The notes under the pieces were generated by a model. It had not been told where the DNA came from. It saw only the letters and a list, made by a program, of their open reading frames with translations, and made no database searches. Positions 8,322 to 17,788 of a stretch of 52,319 nt of DNA are shown in pieces. Source of the DNA: an uncultured Oceanisphaera sp. (lineage in GTDB: Bacteria; Pseudomonadota; Gammaproteobacteria; Enterobacterales; Aeromonadaceae); contig NZ_CANLZU010000024.1 of assembly GCF_947495715.1 (NCBI RefSeq), positions 1 to 52,319 of the forward strand, given 5' to 3'. Numbering within the stretch: position 1 is the stretch's first letter; every line of letters starts with the position of its first letter. The translations under genes were made by a program, and so were the position numbers.

Positions 8322-9053
8322 TCAGCGGGCCCGTCGGCGGCGGTATGGTGCCAGCTCCACCACGTTATTGCACACCGGCTGATCCGGATACGGGCAGGGA
8401 AAGTCACCCACCCGGGTGTCGGGGTAGCTGGTGGCCGCCAGGCCCGAGCCAAAACGAAACAGGGCATCGTCCAGCAAGCGTATCATGGGCCGAAACGCCT
8501 TGGTGCGTTGGCCCCCTACGGTTTTGTACAGCTGGTTGATGTGCATGCCCAGGCCATAACAGTGATTGTCGTCCAGGTATTCCATGCCCTCGTGTGCCAG
8601 GGTCTGTTGCACCCATTGCCCCGCATCGGCGATATGGCCGTTGATACTGAGGTCGGTGTTGTTGACCCAGCGGGTGTGACAGGCCTGACCTGCAAAACAA
8701 TCTGCCATCAGTGGCAGCTCGTCGTCGTTGATGGCCCCGCTGTTCAGCGCCAGGTGCAAGGCTTCGTTGCCCCAGCGTTCCAGCAGCACCTTTTCCAGCT
8801 CGACCTGGGTTGGCGGCCGGGTAAAAGGCAGCAGAATGGCATAGCGGCTATAGGCTTCTACCGCGATAACCGTATGGTAGCGAGCCCCGCGCTTGTTGCC
8901 GTGCTCCAGCACATGACATTGCCAGGCGACCTGTGCAAAGCCGGTGCTCAGCGGTTGGGTACCGATGCGTTTGCCATCGGGGCTGGGCTGCCGAGGCAAG
9001 GTCAGTTGCATCCATTTGGTCAGGGCATTACTGGCCGAGATAATGATATCCAT
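8322..9053 (-). CDS. Uncharacterised protein (243 aa)
   Basis: I do not recognise this family with certainty. The protein is soluble, has no signal peptide, and is well coded at the local GC. Notable segments are TKWMQLTLPRQP near the N-terminus, a central His/Tyr-rich stretch HGNKRGARYHTVIAVEAYSR, several Cys and His residues (CFAGQACHTRW, DNHCYGLGMHINQLYK) and an Arg-rich tail. The KRIGTQPLSTGFAQVAWQCHV block and the even length suggest a conserved family rather than a chance reading frame. It stands alone between lonH and the chemoreceptor, with its own upstream region of about 360 bp. Confidence 0.7.
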   Translation of the reverse strand: MDIIISASNALTKWMQLTLPRQPSPDGKRIGTQPLSTGFAQVAWQCHVLEHGNKRGARYHTVIAVEAYSRYAILLPFTRPPTQVELEKVLLERWGNEALHLALNSGAINDDELPLMADCFAGQACHTRWVNNTDLSINGHIADAGQWVQQTLAHEGMEYLDDNHCYGLGMHINQLYKTVGGQRTKAFRPMIRLLDDALFRFGSGLAATSYPDTRVGDFPCPYPDQPVCNNVVELAPYRRRRAR

Positions 9054-9413
9054 GGTGTCTCTTGTTGCCGTTTGTTGCCCGGATCATAACCGAGGCTGCT
9101 GATTTTTTGTGGTAAAACTGTGATAATGCTCAAGTATATCGACTTTACTGTCGATATAACCTCGTTAGTCAGGCTGTTTTTATTGCATTTTAACGCCGAT
9201 ATAACAAGCCGTATGGAACAAACTTCTGGACAGATGGATCGCCAAGTGTACCTCCGTGATTTTATCCTGCCTGTAGTATCTTTATTGTAGGTTTATGGCC
9301 CTGTATGAGCGCTGTCATGCCGCAAGCTGATGTTTTCATTCAGCCATCAGTCGTGCGTGTTTTTCGTACTTCATGCTGACCATTTACCTCTGCTTTTTGA
9401 GTAAGGTAGTGAT
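9054..9413. other. 360-bp non-coding region
   Basis: This divergent spacer lies between the uncharacterised gene (minus) and the chemoreceptor (plus). It contains the 9-6-9 inverted repeat at 9135-9158, an extended -10-like TGTGATAAT near 9119, and a plain Shine-Dalgarno (AAGG) before the chemoreceptor start. A GCCGATAT box at 9195 resembles a sigma-28 -10 but has no matching TAAA at the right distance. Confidence 0.55.
9135..9158. repeat. Inverted repeat TATATCGAC-N6-GTCGATATA
   Basis: Perfect 9-bp arms flank a TTTACT spacer. The position in a divergent intergenic region suggests a dimeric regulator's operator. No T-tract follows, so it is not a terminator. Confidence 0.6.
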
Positions 9414-10970
9414 ATGAGAGAAAATCTCCCCGTGACCAACCGAGAGAGAATGTTTAACAACGGTGAAAAACTGATTACCGTGACCGACAAAAACGGCAAT
9501 ATCACCGAATGTAACGACGCCTTTGTTGAGATGAGCGGCTTTGCCAGGGATGAGTTACTGGGCCAGCCCCACAACATAGTGCGGCACCCTGACATGCCGG
9601 TACAGGCCTTTGAGATGATGTGGACGCATCTGTTGGCCGGTAAACCCTGGATGGGGTTGGTCAAGAACCGGTGCAAGAATGGGGACTATTACTGGGTGGA
9701 TGCCTATGTAACCCCGATGACCCACAATGGCCACATTATCGGCTACGAGTCGGTGCGCTCCCGCCCCCGGAAAGAGGACGTTGCCCGCGCCGAGCGTCTT
9801 TATGCCAACATACGAAATAATAAACCAACCACCCCTCGACTGAATATCGCATCAGAAAACCTGTTTCTGCTGCTGGCGCTGACAAGCTGGGCCGGACTGC
9901 TGCTATATGGTCATACCATGCTGGCGCATGGGTGGCTGTTGGCCGGTGTGCTCGGTTATGCCGGTTGGGTAACACTGGCCAGAAAGTCTACGGTCGCGTC
10001 ATTGAATGCGCTGTTGAAAAATGCCTTTTCACATGATCTGGCGGTACAAAGTTATACCGATGACAACATGGAAACCGGCCGGTTGAAAGTTGCCATTCTC
10101 AGTCAGACATCACACCTGGGTACCGTGATCACCCGCATTGAAAATGCCGCAACCAATGTCGCCCGCGAGACCGACACCGGTCTTGAACTGACGCAGGTGA
10201 CCAGCTCGGAAATAGAACGCCAGCAGGCGGAGACCCTGCAGGTAGCCACGGCGATGAATGAAATGACCTCGACCATTGCCGAGGTGTCTCGCCATGTCAA
10301 TGAAACCGCCGCGTCGGCCGAGATGGCCAATGAGCTGGTCAACAAGGGCACCGGCCTGGCCGAGGTCACCAAGAAGTCGATAGAAACATTGCGTGATACG
10401 GTAGCGGAAATCAGTCATTCGGTATCTGCGGTGTCGGAGCAGACCGCCAACATTGCCAGCGCAGCCCAGATGATTGAACAGATTGCCGATCAAACCAACC
10501 TGCTGGCGCTGAATGCGGCCATTGAAGCGGCCAGAGCCGGTGAGCAGGGGCGTGGCTTTGCGGTGGTGGCGGAAGAGGTGCGAAATCTGGCCAAACGTAC
10601 CCAGGAGTCCACCCGGGAAATCTACGCCATTATCAAGGAGCTGACGACGCGGGCCGACAATGCGGTGAATGTGGCCAATCATGGGGCCACCAATGCCGAA
10701 CTGGGACTGGAGCGGGTCATCGAAAGCGGTGTCATGCTGAACGGTATTTCGGATGCGGTCGGTAATATTGCCGATATGTCGACCCAGATGGCGGCGGCGG
10801 TAGAAGAGCAGGCCCATGTGTCGGAAGACATCAATCGCCAGGTGGTCAATATCTCCGGCCTGGCCGACTCCAGTGCCGACAGTGCCGTTAATGCCTCGCA
10901 ATCCATTACCTACCTGAAGTCAATCTCGGGTGAGCTACAGGAGCTGGTCACCCGATTCAAACCGGCATAA
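9414..10970 (+). CDS. Methyl-accepting chemotaxis protein with PAS domain (Aer type)
   Basis: This 518-aa chemoreceptor is expected to signal through CheW/CheA. An N-terminal PAS domain (about 20-125) has [20 protein letters not shown] and NIVRHPDMP, characteristic of Aer-like redox or oxygen sensors that bind FAD. One hydrophobic hairpin (about 145-190) anchors it in the membrane with the PAS domain in the cytoplasm. A coiled-coil signalling domain follows, with the hairpin tip [20 protein letters not shown] and [13 protein letters not shown]. There is no long periplasmic domain. Whether FAD is bound cannot be read from sequence alone. AAGGTAG precedes the ATG, and a terminator follows. Confidence 0.92.
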   Translation: MRENLPVTNRERMFNNGEKLITVTDKNGNITECNDAFVEMSGFARDELLGQPHNIVRHPDMPVQAFEMMWTHLLAGKPWMGLVKNRCKNGDYYWVDAYVTPMTHNGHIIGYESVRSRPRKEDVARAERLYANIRNNKPTTPRLNIASENLFLLLALTSWAGLLLYGHTMLAHGWLLAGVLGYAGWVTLARKSTVASLNALLKNAFSHDLAVQSYTDDNMETGRLKVAILSQTSHLGTVITRIENAATNVARETDTGLELTQVTSSEIERQQAETLQVATAMNEMTSTIAEVSRHVNETAASAEMANELVNKGTGLAEVTKKSIETLRDTVAEISHSVSAVSEQTANIASAAQMIEQIADQTNLLALNAAIEAARAGEQGRGFAVVAEEVRNLAKRTQESTREIYAIIKELTTRADNAVNVANHGATNAELGLERVIESGVMLNGISDAVGNIADMSTQMAAAVEEQAHVSEDINRQVVNISGLADSSADSAVNASQSITYLKSISGELQELVTRFKPA

Positions 10971-11005
10971 GGGGCGGCACAGCCTCTCCTGTTGATGAGC
11001 GACAG

Positions 11006-11047
11006 ACAGGCTTCGGCGGGTTCACCGTTCGAAGCCTGTTTCTTTTT
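11006..11047 (+). terminator. Terminator after the chemoreceptor gene
   Basis: The stem ACAGGCTTCG / CGAAGCCTGT (10 bp) encloses a 14-nt loop that itself can pair CGG with CCG. It is followed by TTCTTTTT. Confidence 0.8.
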
Positions 11048-11143
11048 GGCGTGCCTGTATGTAAAAACCTGTTCTTTTCCTCGATAATCTCCGCTCATAT
11101 CATTCGCCTTGATGATGCGTGTTAATGATTTCCAAGAGGTATC

Positions 11144-11734
11144 ATGAAAGTGACCAGTGCACTGGGTACCTGTCTCAGACAGGCCACCCGCGATGCTCAT
11201 CATCGTCTGGACAGCCATTCGGTGTTACGTCCGCTTGTCAGCTCCGGGCTGACAAGCGAAGATTACCTACAGGCATTGCTGGCGCTCTATTCCGCTCAGT
11301 GCCGGCTGGAAGAAGCCATCGCCCGCGGCTTGCACCATCTGCAGTTGGACTATCCGCTGCAGCCCCGAGTCCCGGCGCTGACAGACGATCTGACCGCCAT
11401 GAATCAGCCGTTGCCAATTATCGATAAAACGCCAATGCTAACGGTTTGTCGGCCCGGGCAGCTCATCGGGTTACTGTATGTACTGGAAGGAGCCCGGCTC
11501 GGCAGCCGGGTTATCGCCCGCAACGTTCATCGCAGCCTGGGCGACCGGGTGCCGAGTGGTTATTTTTCCATTGCAGAGGAAGCGGAGAGCTGGAGTGCCT
11601 TCTGGCCGTTTGCCGAACGGCATTGTCCCGATGCCGAGCAGCCGGCTGCAATGACGGCGGCCGATGCCGCGTTTCAATTGTTCCTGTCAGGTCTCGATGA
11701 ATATCAGGCAGCAGCGAGTCCCGGTTGTGCCTGA
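11144..11734 (+). CDS. bphO: Biliverdin-producing heme oxygenase (BphO type)
   Basis: The 196-aa protein matches the bacterial heme oxygenase fold. It has an N-terminal RQATRDAHHRLD with the proximal His (about 19-20) and a distal helix YVLEGARLGSRVI with the Gly-rich bend over heme. It would cleave heme to biliverdin IX-alpha, CO and iron. The next gene, overlapping by 38 nt, is a bacteriophytochrome, so its job is almost certainly to supply the chromophore. AAGAGGT precedes the ATG. No promoter was identified with confidence in the 90 bp after the preceding terminator. Confidence 0.92.
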   Translation: MKVTSALGTCLRQATRDAHHRLDSHSVLRPLVSSGLTSEDYLQALLALYSAQCRLEEAIARGLHHLQLDYPLQPRVPALTDDLTAMNQPLPIIDKTPMLTVCRPGQLIGLLYVLEGARLGSRVIARNVHRSLGDRVPSGYFSIAEEAESWSAFWPFAERHCPDAEQPAAMTAADAAFQLFLSGLDEYQAAASPGCA

Positions 11735-13850
11735 TGCCGAAGATATCCCTTTAACTGGAAATGATACCGTGCCTCCCAAGACAACTCCTGAACTGACTGC
11801 GCTACAGGCGCAGTGCAACCGTGAAGCGGTACATGCCCCCGGCGCCATTCAGCCTGCCGGTTGCCTGCTGAGTCTTGATCATGAACTCGCGGTTATTGTG
11901 CAGATTAGCGCCAATATCGAACAGGTGTTGGGGATCAGTGTATCGCAAGCCTTGCAGGCAACACCCTCGCAGCTACTCGGCGCCAGGTTGATCAATCGGC
12001 TGCGGCAGGAGCTGCAGCAAAGGGAGCGACTGCCCGGCACCCTGACTATCCACCGACAGATTAATGGCTGTCGTTGTCGTTTCCGGCTCATCGCCTATCG
12101 TCATCGCCAGCGGGTACTGATAGAGCTGGAGCGGGTAGGTGGTATGACAGAGCAGCGTTTGCTGCCGGCGGTGAATGAATGGCTGACTCGAATCGCCGGT
12201 GCCGAGACTGAGGATACACTGCTGCAGTTGCTGGTAGAGGCCGTTCGCTCACTGACTGGTCATGACAGAGTCATGGTGTACCGGTTTGATGCCGACTGGC
12301 ACGGTACCGTGGTTGCCGAAAGCCGCAGTGAACAGGCGTCCGGCTACCTTGGCCATTCGTTTCCGGCCAGCGATATACCGCCACAGGTGCGCGGCCTTTA
12401 TCTGATCAACCCGGTGCGCAGCATTCCCGATGCCACCGTGGCGGCGGTGCCGCTGGTGCCGGCGGTGGATCCCGAGTACCCGGAGCCGCTGGACTTGTCT
12501 CCGGGTGTGCTGCGGGCGGTGTCGCCCAGGCATCTGGATTATATGTGCAACATGGGCGTACAGGCGGCATTGTCTGTGGCTATTCAGGGTGACAGCGGCC
12601 TCTGGGGGCTGCTTGCCTGTCATGGCCTGGCGCCGACGTCTTTGTCGCCACTGGTGCGTGACGCGGTTTACACCCTGGTGCAGATGACGACCCAGCGGCT
12701 GTTTCTGCTCAAGTCCCGGGATGAAACGGCGTACCTGCGACGGGTTCAGGAATGTCGCGAGCTCTTGGGTGAGGCTCAGACAGGGTTTCAGGAACCCGGG
12801 GAGCTGTTGCAGCACCGGAGCAAGGAATGGCTGGACGTGTTCAATGCCGGCGGGGTGGCGCTGATCCATAACGGGCGGATATGCAGCTCGGGTCAGGTGC
12901 CGTCAAAAGACGAATTGTCGAGAGTGGGAGCCTGGCTGAATGCGCATCATCAGGGAAGCGGGGTATGGTGCAGTCAGCATCTGGCCTCGACGCCGCTGAG
13001 TGACGTATGCGGACGGCCGGAATATGCCGGCTTGTTGGCGGTACCGCTCCCCGTGGATGCGAAACAGCGAGACTGGTTGTTGTTGTTCCGCGCCGAACGA
13101 CTGAAAAGCTATCGCTGGGCCGGGCGGCTGGAGGCCATGTCGCAGATGGAAGATGGTCAGCGGATTCTGTCACCGCAGCGCTCCTTTGAAACCTGGGTAG
13201 AGGAGGTGCACGAGCAGAGCGATCCCTGGTTACCGCGGGAGCAACGGGCGGCACTGGATATCGGCGAAGATGTCACCGTGGCGATTCTGGTCAAGGCTAT
13301 CAGTGATCTCAATAACCGACTGACTCAGGTCAACCGGCGCCTGGAAGGGATCGCCACCACGGATGCACTCACCCGGGTCTGGAATCGTTATCGTATCGAA
13401 CAGGCGATTGAGACCGATATCGGTCTGGCGGTACGTCTGGGGCAGCCATTGGCGTTGCTGATGCTGGATGTGGACTTTTTCAAGCGCATCAATGATCGAC
13501 ACGGGCACGAGACGGGCGATGCGGTACTGGCTACCCTGGCAGAGGTCATCACCAGGACGCTGAGAGACAATGACTGTCTGGGGCGCTGGGGAGGGGAGGA
13601 GTTTGTGATTCTGGCATCGGGTTGTGGCCTGGATGACGGAAAAGCGCTGGCCGAACGCATCAGACAAGCGGTCGGTGCAACCGACTTCGGCGCCGCGGGT
13701 CGGGTGACCATCAGCCTGGGGGTCAGTCAATGGCGCCCCGGAGACGACCGCAAGAGCCTGGTGGAGCGGGCCGATACGGCCATGTATGCCGCCAAGCAGA
13801 CCGGGCGAAACCGGGTCATGACCGAAGATGATCAGGGGAGCATCCCGTAG
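11697..13850 (+). CDS. bphP: Bacteriophytochrome with GGDEF output domain
   Basis: This 717-aa red/far-red photoreceptor is fused to a diguanylate cyclase. The order is PAS (about 35-130), GAF (about 150-320), PHY (about 330-525) and GGDEF (about 550-710). The chromophore Cys is present at residue 40 in QAQCNREAVHAPG. The GAF domain has FPASDIPPQVRGLY (Asp 226) and His 279 (SPRHLDYM) and 309 (LACHG). The catalytic loop reads GGEEF, an active variant, with an RxxD inhibitory site (RDND) five residues before it. The PHY tongue is unusual: PQRSF replaces PRxSF. ATG 11697 gives a 38-nt overlap with bphO and an AGG ribosome-binding site. c-di-GMP synthesis should be light-controlled. Confidence 0.93.
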   Translation: MNIRQQRVPVVPDAEDIPLTGNDTVPPKTTPELTALQAQCNREAVHAPGAIQPAGCLLSLDHELAVIVQISANIEQVLGISVSQALQATPSQLLGARLINRLRQELQQRERLPGTLTIHRQINGCRCRFRLIAYRHRQRVLIELERVGGMTEQRLLPAVNEWLTRIAGAETEDTLLQLLVEAVRSLTGHDRVMVYRFDADWHGTVVAESRSEQASGYLGHSFPASDIPPQVRGLYLINPVRSIPDATVAAVPLVPAVDPEYPEPLDLSPGVLRAVSPRHLDYMCNMGVQAALSVAIQGDSGLWGLLACHGLAPTSLSPLVRDAVYTLVQMTTQRLFLLKSRDETAYLRRVQECRELLGEAQTGFQEPGELLQHRSKEWLDVFNAGGVALIHNGRICSSGQVPSKDELSRVGAWLNAHHQGSGVWCSQHLASTPLSDVCGRPEYAGLLAVPLPVDAKQRDWLLLFRAERLKSYRWAGRLEAMSQMEDGQRILSPQRSFETWVEEVHEQSDPWLPREQRAALDIGEDVTVAILVKAISDLNNRLTQVNRRLEGIATTDALTRVWNRYRIEQAIETDIGLAVRLGQPLALLMLDVDFFKRINDRHGHETGDAVLATLAEVITRTLRDNDCLGRWGGEEFVILASGCGLDDGKALAERIRQAVGATDFGAAGRVTISLGVSQWRPGDDRKSLVERADTAMYAAKQTGRNRVMTEDDQGSIP

Positions 13851-14023
13851 CTGCCGTTTTAGCTGGCAGGCTCTGCGAAGCAGGGCAATACAAACCACGC
13901 CGGGTGATGAGTCTGGCGTTCTATTTGTTTATACCCCGTCGTCTGCCGACTTGCGCCGAATGAATTGGCGCCTACGGGATCTTCAATTCAAGGTCTGACC
14001 CTTCAACATCAGCGTCCAATGTT

Positions 14024-14971
14024 TTATAGACCAAACACCAGCGCCTTGAGTCCGGCCTCCGGGTCTATGTCGGCAAACTCGGGCGGGTTGTCCAGTCGCT
14101 CGACAAAGTGCAAGGCTGGCGCCTGCTCGGCCATGTTATCGATCAGAAACCGGCTGGGCACATTCGGGTCGTTGACACAGGCCAGCACCTGACCGTTTTC
14201 ACTCAGCAGCTCGGGCAGGCGGCGCAGTATCTTGTGATAGTCCTGGGTCAGGGCAAAGCTGCCCTTCTGGAATGACGGCGGATCTATGATGATCAGATCA
14301 TAGGGTCCCAGTTTGCGCACCTTGCCCCAGGACTTGAACAGCTCATGACCGAGAAAGGCCACCTTGCCCAGATCGTGCCGGTTGAGCCGGTGATTGTCCC
14401 GGCCTCGGCTGAGTGCCGCCCGGGCCATGTCCAGATTGACCACCTGCTCGGCGCCGCCTTCGATGGCCGCCACCGAAAAGCCGCAGGTATAGGCAAACAG
14501 ATTCAGTATCCGCAAGCCCCGCGCCTGTTGCCGCACCCAGCGGCGACCGAGCCGCATATCGAGAAACAGCCCGTGATTCTGATTACGGCCCAGCTCCAGC
14601 TGATAGTGCAGGCCCTGCTCGCGCACTCGGGGGCGTGGCTCCAGCGTTCCCCATAATACTTCTACCGGCGCCCCTTCCCGGCTGCGGTGTTGCAGCACCA
14701 ATGCGCGGGCACCGCTCTGTTGCCAGGCGTCCTGTTCGGTCAGACTGTGCAGCAGGGTGTTAAGCTCGGTCAGAAACTCGCTTGTTGGCTCCTTGAACAA
14801 GGACACCAGCAACTGCCCATCCAGCCAGTCGGCGGTGAGCTGCTCCAGCCCCGGCCAGCAGCGGCCCCGGCCATGAAACAGCCGCCGAATCTCATCGGGG
14901 TGTTCATCTTGGGCCTGTTCGAAGGCGGCACACAGTTGGCGATAAAAAACGGGCAGGGCGTAGGTATCCAT
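14024..14971 (-). CDS. Class I SAM-dependent methyltransferase (RlmI/RlmK-like)
   Basis: This 315-aa protein has the Rossmann methyltransferase features of the rRNA cytosine/guanine methyltransferase group: SAM-binding LRILNLFAYTCGFSVAA, an acidic residue in VVNLDMA, and the catalytic-loop motif IIIDPPSFQKGSF. It resembles the C-terminal half of RlmKL in this same window (FAYTGTAS, DPPTFSNSKR) and lacks an obvious PUA domain. The substrate is probably RNA, but the exact base is not identifiable. ATG 14971. It is transcribed alone, with the next gene on the same strand about 190 bp upstream. Confidence 0.85.
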   Translation of the reverse strand: MDTYALPVFYRQLCAAFEQAQDEHPDEIRRLFHGRGRCWPGLEQLTADWLDGQLLVSLFKEPTSEFLTELNTLLHSLTEQDAWQQSGARALVLQHRSREGAPVEVLWGTLEPRPRVREQGLHYQLELGRNQNHGLFLDMRLGRRWVRQQARGLRILNLFAYTCGFSVAAIEGGAEQVVNLDMARAALSRGRDNHRLNRHDLGKVAFLGHELFKSWGKVRKLGPYDLIIIDPPSFQKGSFALTQDYHKILRRLPELLSENGQVLACVNDPNVPSRFLIDNMAEQAPALHFVERLDNPPEFADIDPEAGLKALVFGL

Positions 14972-15159
14972 GGGGTTCTCGGCTGGTGAAACAGGGGCGC
15001 TATTCTAGCGGCCGCTTCCTGATTAGACCACCGCCGCCGTACTGGCGGCGCCGGTAGAGGTAAATCTACTGATACCCATCGCATTTGTCCTCCTTGATGC
15101 CCCGGCGTCTCCTGTTCGCATTGCCTGCGGATAACTCGGTGTTCCAGAAATTATTCTGC

Positions 15160-15963
15160 CTATGTCAGGGCACAGCAGGGGCTGGCGCCAACGGGCAGAT
15201 GAGTGTGCCAGGCCGAGGAGATGGGCTGATAGGTCTGGCGGCTGGCGCCGATCACCGCCTCGATATTGATGGCGTTGCCTGCCTGTCGGATGGCACTGCT
15301 CAACGCCGCCTGCATCAGCCCGGGGGTAATGGGGCTGCGCCGATGCATCACGAAAGGTGGAGTGGGCGCCTCTGTGCTGTTGCCGATGATGCTGATGCCG
15401 CGGCTGTCCAGCAAGGGCCAGCTGTGGGCATCGATCGCCGCCACATCGGCGCTACCGTTACGCAGATATTCCAGGCTGCTTGCATGGCTGCCGCTGATCA
15501 TGACCTGATCGCAGTCTATTCCGTTGGTCGTTGTCCATTCAAACAGGGCGGCACAGCCGGAGCGGGAGCTGGCGGAATTGATGACGAAGCGGCTCGGGCG
15601 GTGAAGGTCATGCCGCCTGAACGGTTTATGGCTGGCGCTGACGATATAGCTGAAATACTGCCCCGGAGTGCAGTCGAGATCGCCGAATACCGGGCGGGCG
15701 ATGGGCACCAGCTCCCGTGCCTGAGGGGTAAACAGGTCCGGCCCGCAACACTGGCTGAGTAGCAAACCCGGGTGGCTCCACTGTTCGATGAGCGGAGTGT
15801 GACGATTCAGTCTGTCTGGTAACGGCAAGCGATCGGTATTCACACGCTGCAGATCCTTGTTCAACTCGTGGCTCAACTTATGGCTCAATACGGACCAGAA
15901 CGCATCCAGCCGTGGCCGCAACACGGGCAAATCATACCAGGGTAAACTCGCGATCAGTCGCAC
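15160..15963 (-). CDS. PhnD-like substrate-binding domain protein
   Basis: The 267-aa protein resembles the PhnD/phosphonate-binding family of type 2 periplasmic binding folds. It has an opening IASLPWYDLPVLRPRLD, the YFSYIVSASH strand, FVINSASSRSGCAALF, and the ligand-loop pattern GSHASSLEYLRNGSADVAAIDA. There is no signal peptide, so the mature fold would be cytoplasmic unless an upstream start was missed. No transporter permease or ATPase is nearby, so it is probably not a classic ABC transporter component. The start is GTG 15963 with AAGGAAA 8 nt before it. The ligand is unknown. Confidence 0.78.
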   Translation of the reverse strand: MRLIASLPWYDLPVLRPRLDAFWSVLSHKLSHELNKDLQRVNTDRLPLPDRLNRHTPLIEQWSHPGLLLSQCCGPDLFTPQARELVPIARPVFGDLDCTPGQYFSYIVSASHKPFRRHDLHRPSRFVINSASSRSGCAALFEWTTTNGIDCDQVMISGSHASSLEYLRNGSADVAAIDAHSWPLLDSRGISIIGNSTEAPTPPFVMHRRSPITPGLMQAALSSAIRQAGNAINIEAVIGASRQTYQPISSAWHTHLPVGASPCCALT

Positions 15964-15990
15964 GTGATGGTTTCCTTGTATATCGAAGAT

Positions 15991-17226
15991 TCAACGTGAC
16001 GATTTGAACTGCCTGATGCTGCGCTTGCCGGCGCTGCGGCGATTGGCCTGTTTGTCTCGGGGCGGACGCTTGCGCTCGCCACTGGCGGCCTGATCCGTGA
16101 CCGGGAAGCCGTCCAGCGCCTGCAGCGGCAACTCGGATCCGGTCAGCGTACGTATCGCCGCCAGCGCTTCAGCCTCGGCGTGGCATGCCAGCGAAATGGC
16201 CAGGCCACTGCGACCGGCGCGGGCGGTACGGCCTACTCGATGTATATAGACGGGGGCGCTGGTGGGCAGATCCAGGTTGAAGACCACCGGCAGCGCGGTG
16301 ACATCGATACCCCGGGCCAGCAGATCGGTCGCCACCAGCACCCGCAAGCGGCCGTCTTTAAACGCGGCCAGGGTTTGTTCCCGCACTTGCTGATCCTTGT
16401 CGCCGTGCAGCGCCGCGGCCTGAATACCGGCCTTGTTCAGCTTCTTGGCCAGGGCATCGGCGCTGTCGCGTGCATTGATGAACACCAGTACCTGCGACCA
16501 GGCATGTTGTTTGAGCAGGGCAATCAGCGCCTGCGCCTTGCTGCCCTTGTTGACCAGATAACAACGCTCTTCCATCTCAGTGACCAGGCTATTGCCGGCA
16601 TGGGCTTCGAGTCGAGCGGGGTTAGTAAGCAAATGGGTCGCGATATCATCCAGCTCGGCGGGCAGGGTTGCCGAAAACAGCAGAGTCTGCCGCTGCGCGG
16701 GCAGCCTGGCCAATATTTTCTGAATATCCGGCCAGAAGCCCATTTCCAGCAGGCGGTCGGCTTCGTCCAGCACCAGCTGTGTAATGGTATCCGGGCTAAG
16801 CAGTTGTTGTTCCAGTAAGTCCAGCAAGCGACCGGGTGTTGCTACCAGCAGTTGCGGGCCAGTCGCCAGCGCGGCCAGTTGCTGCTCTTGTTCCACTCCA
16901 CCACAAAGCGTCACTATGCCGATATTCATGGCCTGAGCAAGCGGCTGTAACACCATACTGATTTGCGTTGCCAGCTCGCGTGTGGGCACCAGTACCAATG
17001 CCTGGGGTTGAGTCTGCTCTTGCTGTTGCTTTGTTTGCTGTAATATCTGTAATAAAGGCAAACCAAAGGCGAGGGTTTTGCCACTGCCGGTCTGGGCCAG
17101 CGCGAGCACATCCTGTCCGGTCAGGATCACCGGAATGGCCAATTGTTGAATGCGGGTTGGCTGCTGATAATGGCTCGGCAAGGCGGCCTGCAGATCAGGA
17201 TGAAGCTTTAGCTCGGAAAAAGTCAT
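15991..17226 (-). CDS. DEAD-box ATP-dependent RNA helicase
   Basis: This 411-aa helicase carries the Q motif (F-SELKLHPDLQAALPSHY...PTRIQ), motif I AQTGSGKT, Ia PTRELATQ, II VLDEADRLLEMGF, III SATLP, IV VLVFINARD and VI HRVGRTARAGRSG. A basic tail (KRPPRDKQANRRSAGKRSIRQ) is typical of RhlE/SrmB-type enzymes that bind structured RNA. RhlE-like is the closest guess, but paralogues are hard to separate. ATG 17226 (MTFSELKLH) fits the family; the in-frame extension upstream of it is non-homologous. It probably functions in ribosome assembly or RNA turnover. The gene stands alone. Confidence 0.9.
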   Translation of the reverse strand: MTFSELKLHPDLQAALPSHYQQPTRIQQLAIPVILTGQDVLALAQTGSGKTLAFGLPLLQILQQTKQQQEQTQPQALVLVPTRELATQISMVLQPLAQAMNIGIVTLCGGVEQEQQLAALATGPQLLVATPGRLLDLLEQQLLSPDTITQLVLDEADRLLEMGFWPDIQKILARLPAQRQTLLFSATLPAELDDIATHLLTNPARLEAHAGNSLVTEMEERCYLVNKGSKAQALIALLKQHAWSQVLVFINARDSADALAKKLNKAGIQAAALHGDKDQQVREQTLAAFKDGRLRVLVATDLLARGIDVTALPVVFNLDLPTSAPVYIHRVGRTARAGRSGLAISLACHAEAEALAAIRTLTGSELPLQALDGFPVTDQAASGERKRPPRDKQANRRSAGKRSIRQFKSSR

Positions 17227-17488
17227 GGCAATACCAACAGAGAGAGTGGAGCGAAAGTCTAAACAGCGAACGCGGACAAGTAAACGGCCTTGATTAAGGG
17301 CATGTAAGTAGCACAAAAATCTGCATCGCCGAGTATACCCCCGGGATAATTGCAGACCATGCAGAATAAAATGCTGACACATGACTGATTTGACGGGCAA
17401 GGAGGCCAACCCGGCATTAACCTCCCTGCGTGAGCTCAGATAAAAGGTGGAGCAAAAGCGCTGCTTGCGCTTCATCTTGCTGTTCGAA

Positions 17489-17788
17489 TCACGCCAGCTT
17501 GTTCTGCACGCTGGTCACCTTGTCTGCCATGGTCTGTGCTCTGTCTATTCGGGTCCCGAGCTTCATGTGGCTGGTAATACGCACCGCGCCGGCGGCATGA
17601 AGCTCCTCGTGACAGCGTTTTACCGCCGCCATTACCTCTTCCCATTCACCTTCTACATTGGTGCCGTAGCCATGCATGCTGTGGGTGAGGCCTGCCTGTT
17701 CAAAAATTTTCTGGCACATGGCCACATAAGGTGACACCGAGGTGCCCACGCCGCCGGGCGATACCATGATATCCATCAGTACATACAT
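17489..17788 (-). CDS. MTH1187-family thiamine-binding protein (DUF77)
   Basis: The 99-aa protein belongs to the ferredoxin-like YkoF/MTH1187 family. It has the N-terminal strand MDIMVSPGGVGTSVSPYVA, the central HSMHGYGTNVEGEWEEV and a terminal KLGTRIDRAQTMADKV helix. Family members bind thiamine or hydroxymethylpyrimidine-like ligands as oligomers. ATG 17788 was chosen for its GAGGA ribosome-binding site; Met at codons 5 and 8 are alternatives. No TPP riboswitch was recognised upstream. It is divergent from the sensor gene to the right. Confidence 0.85.
   Translation of the reverse strand: MYVLMDIMVSPGGVGTSVSPYVAMCQKIFEQAGLTHSMHGYGTNVEGEWEEVMAAVKRCHEELHAAGAVRITSHMKLGTRIDRAQTMADKVTSVQNKLA

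Noticed and set aside
9176-9202. Possible sigma-28 flagellar promoter (GCCGATAT) before the chemoreceptor
   Set aside because: The bases 15 bp upstream read GTTT instead of TAAA, and the box lies 210 bp from the gene.
17489-17788. TPP riboswitch upstream of the thiamine-binding protein gene
   Set aside because: The conserved CUGAGA and ACCUGAUCUGGAUAAUGCCAGCG blocks are absent.
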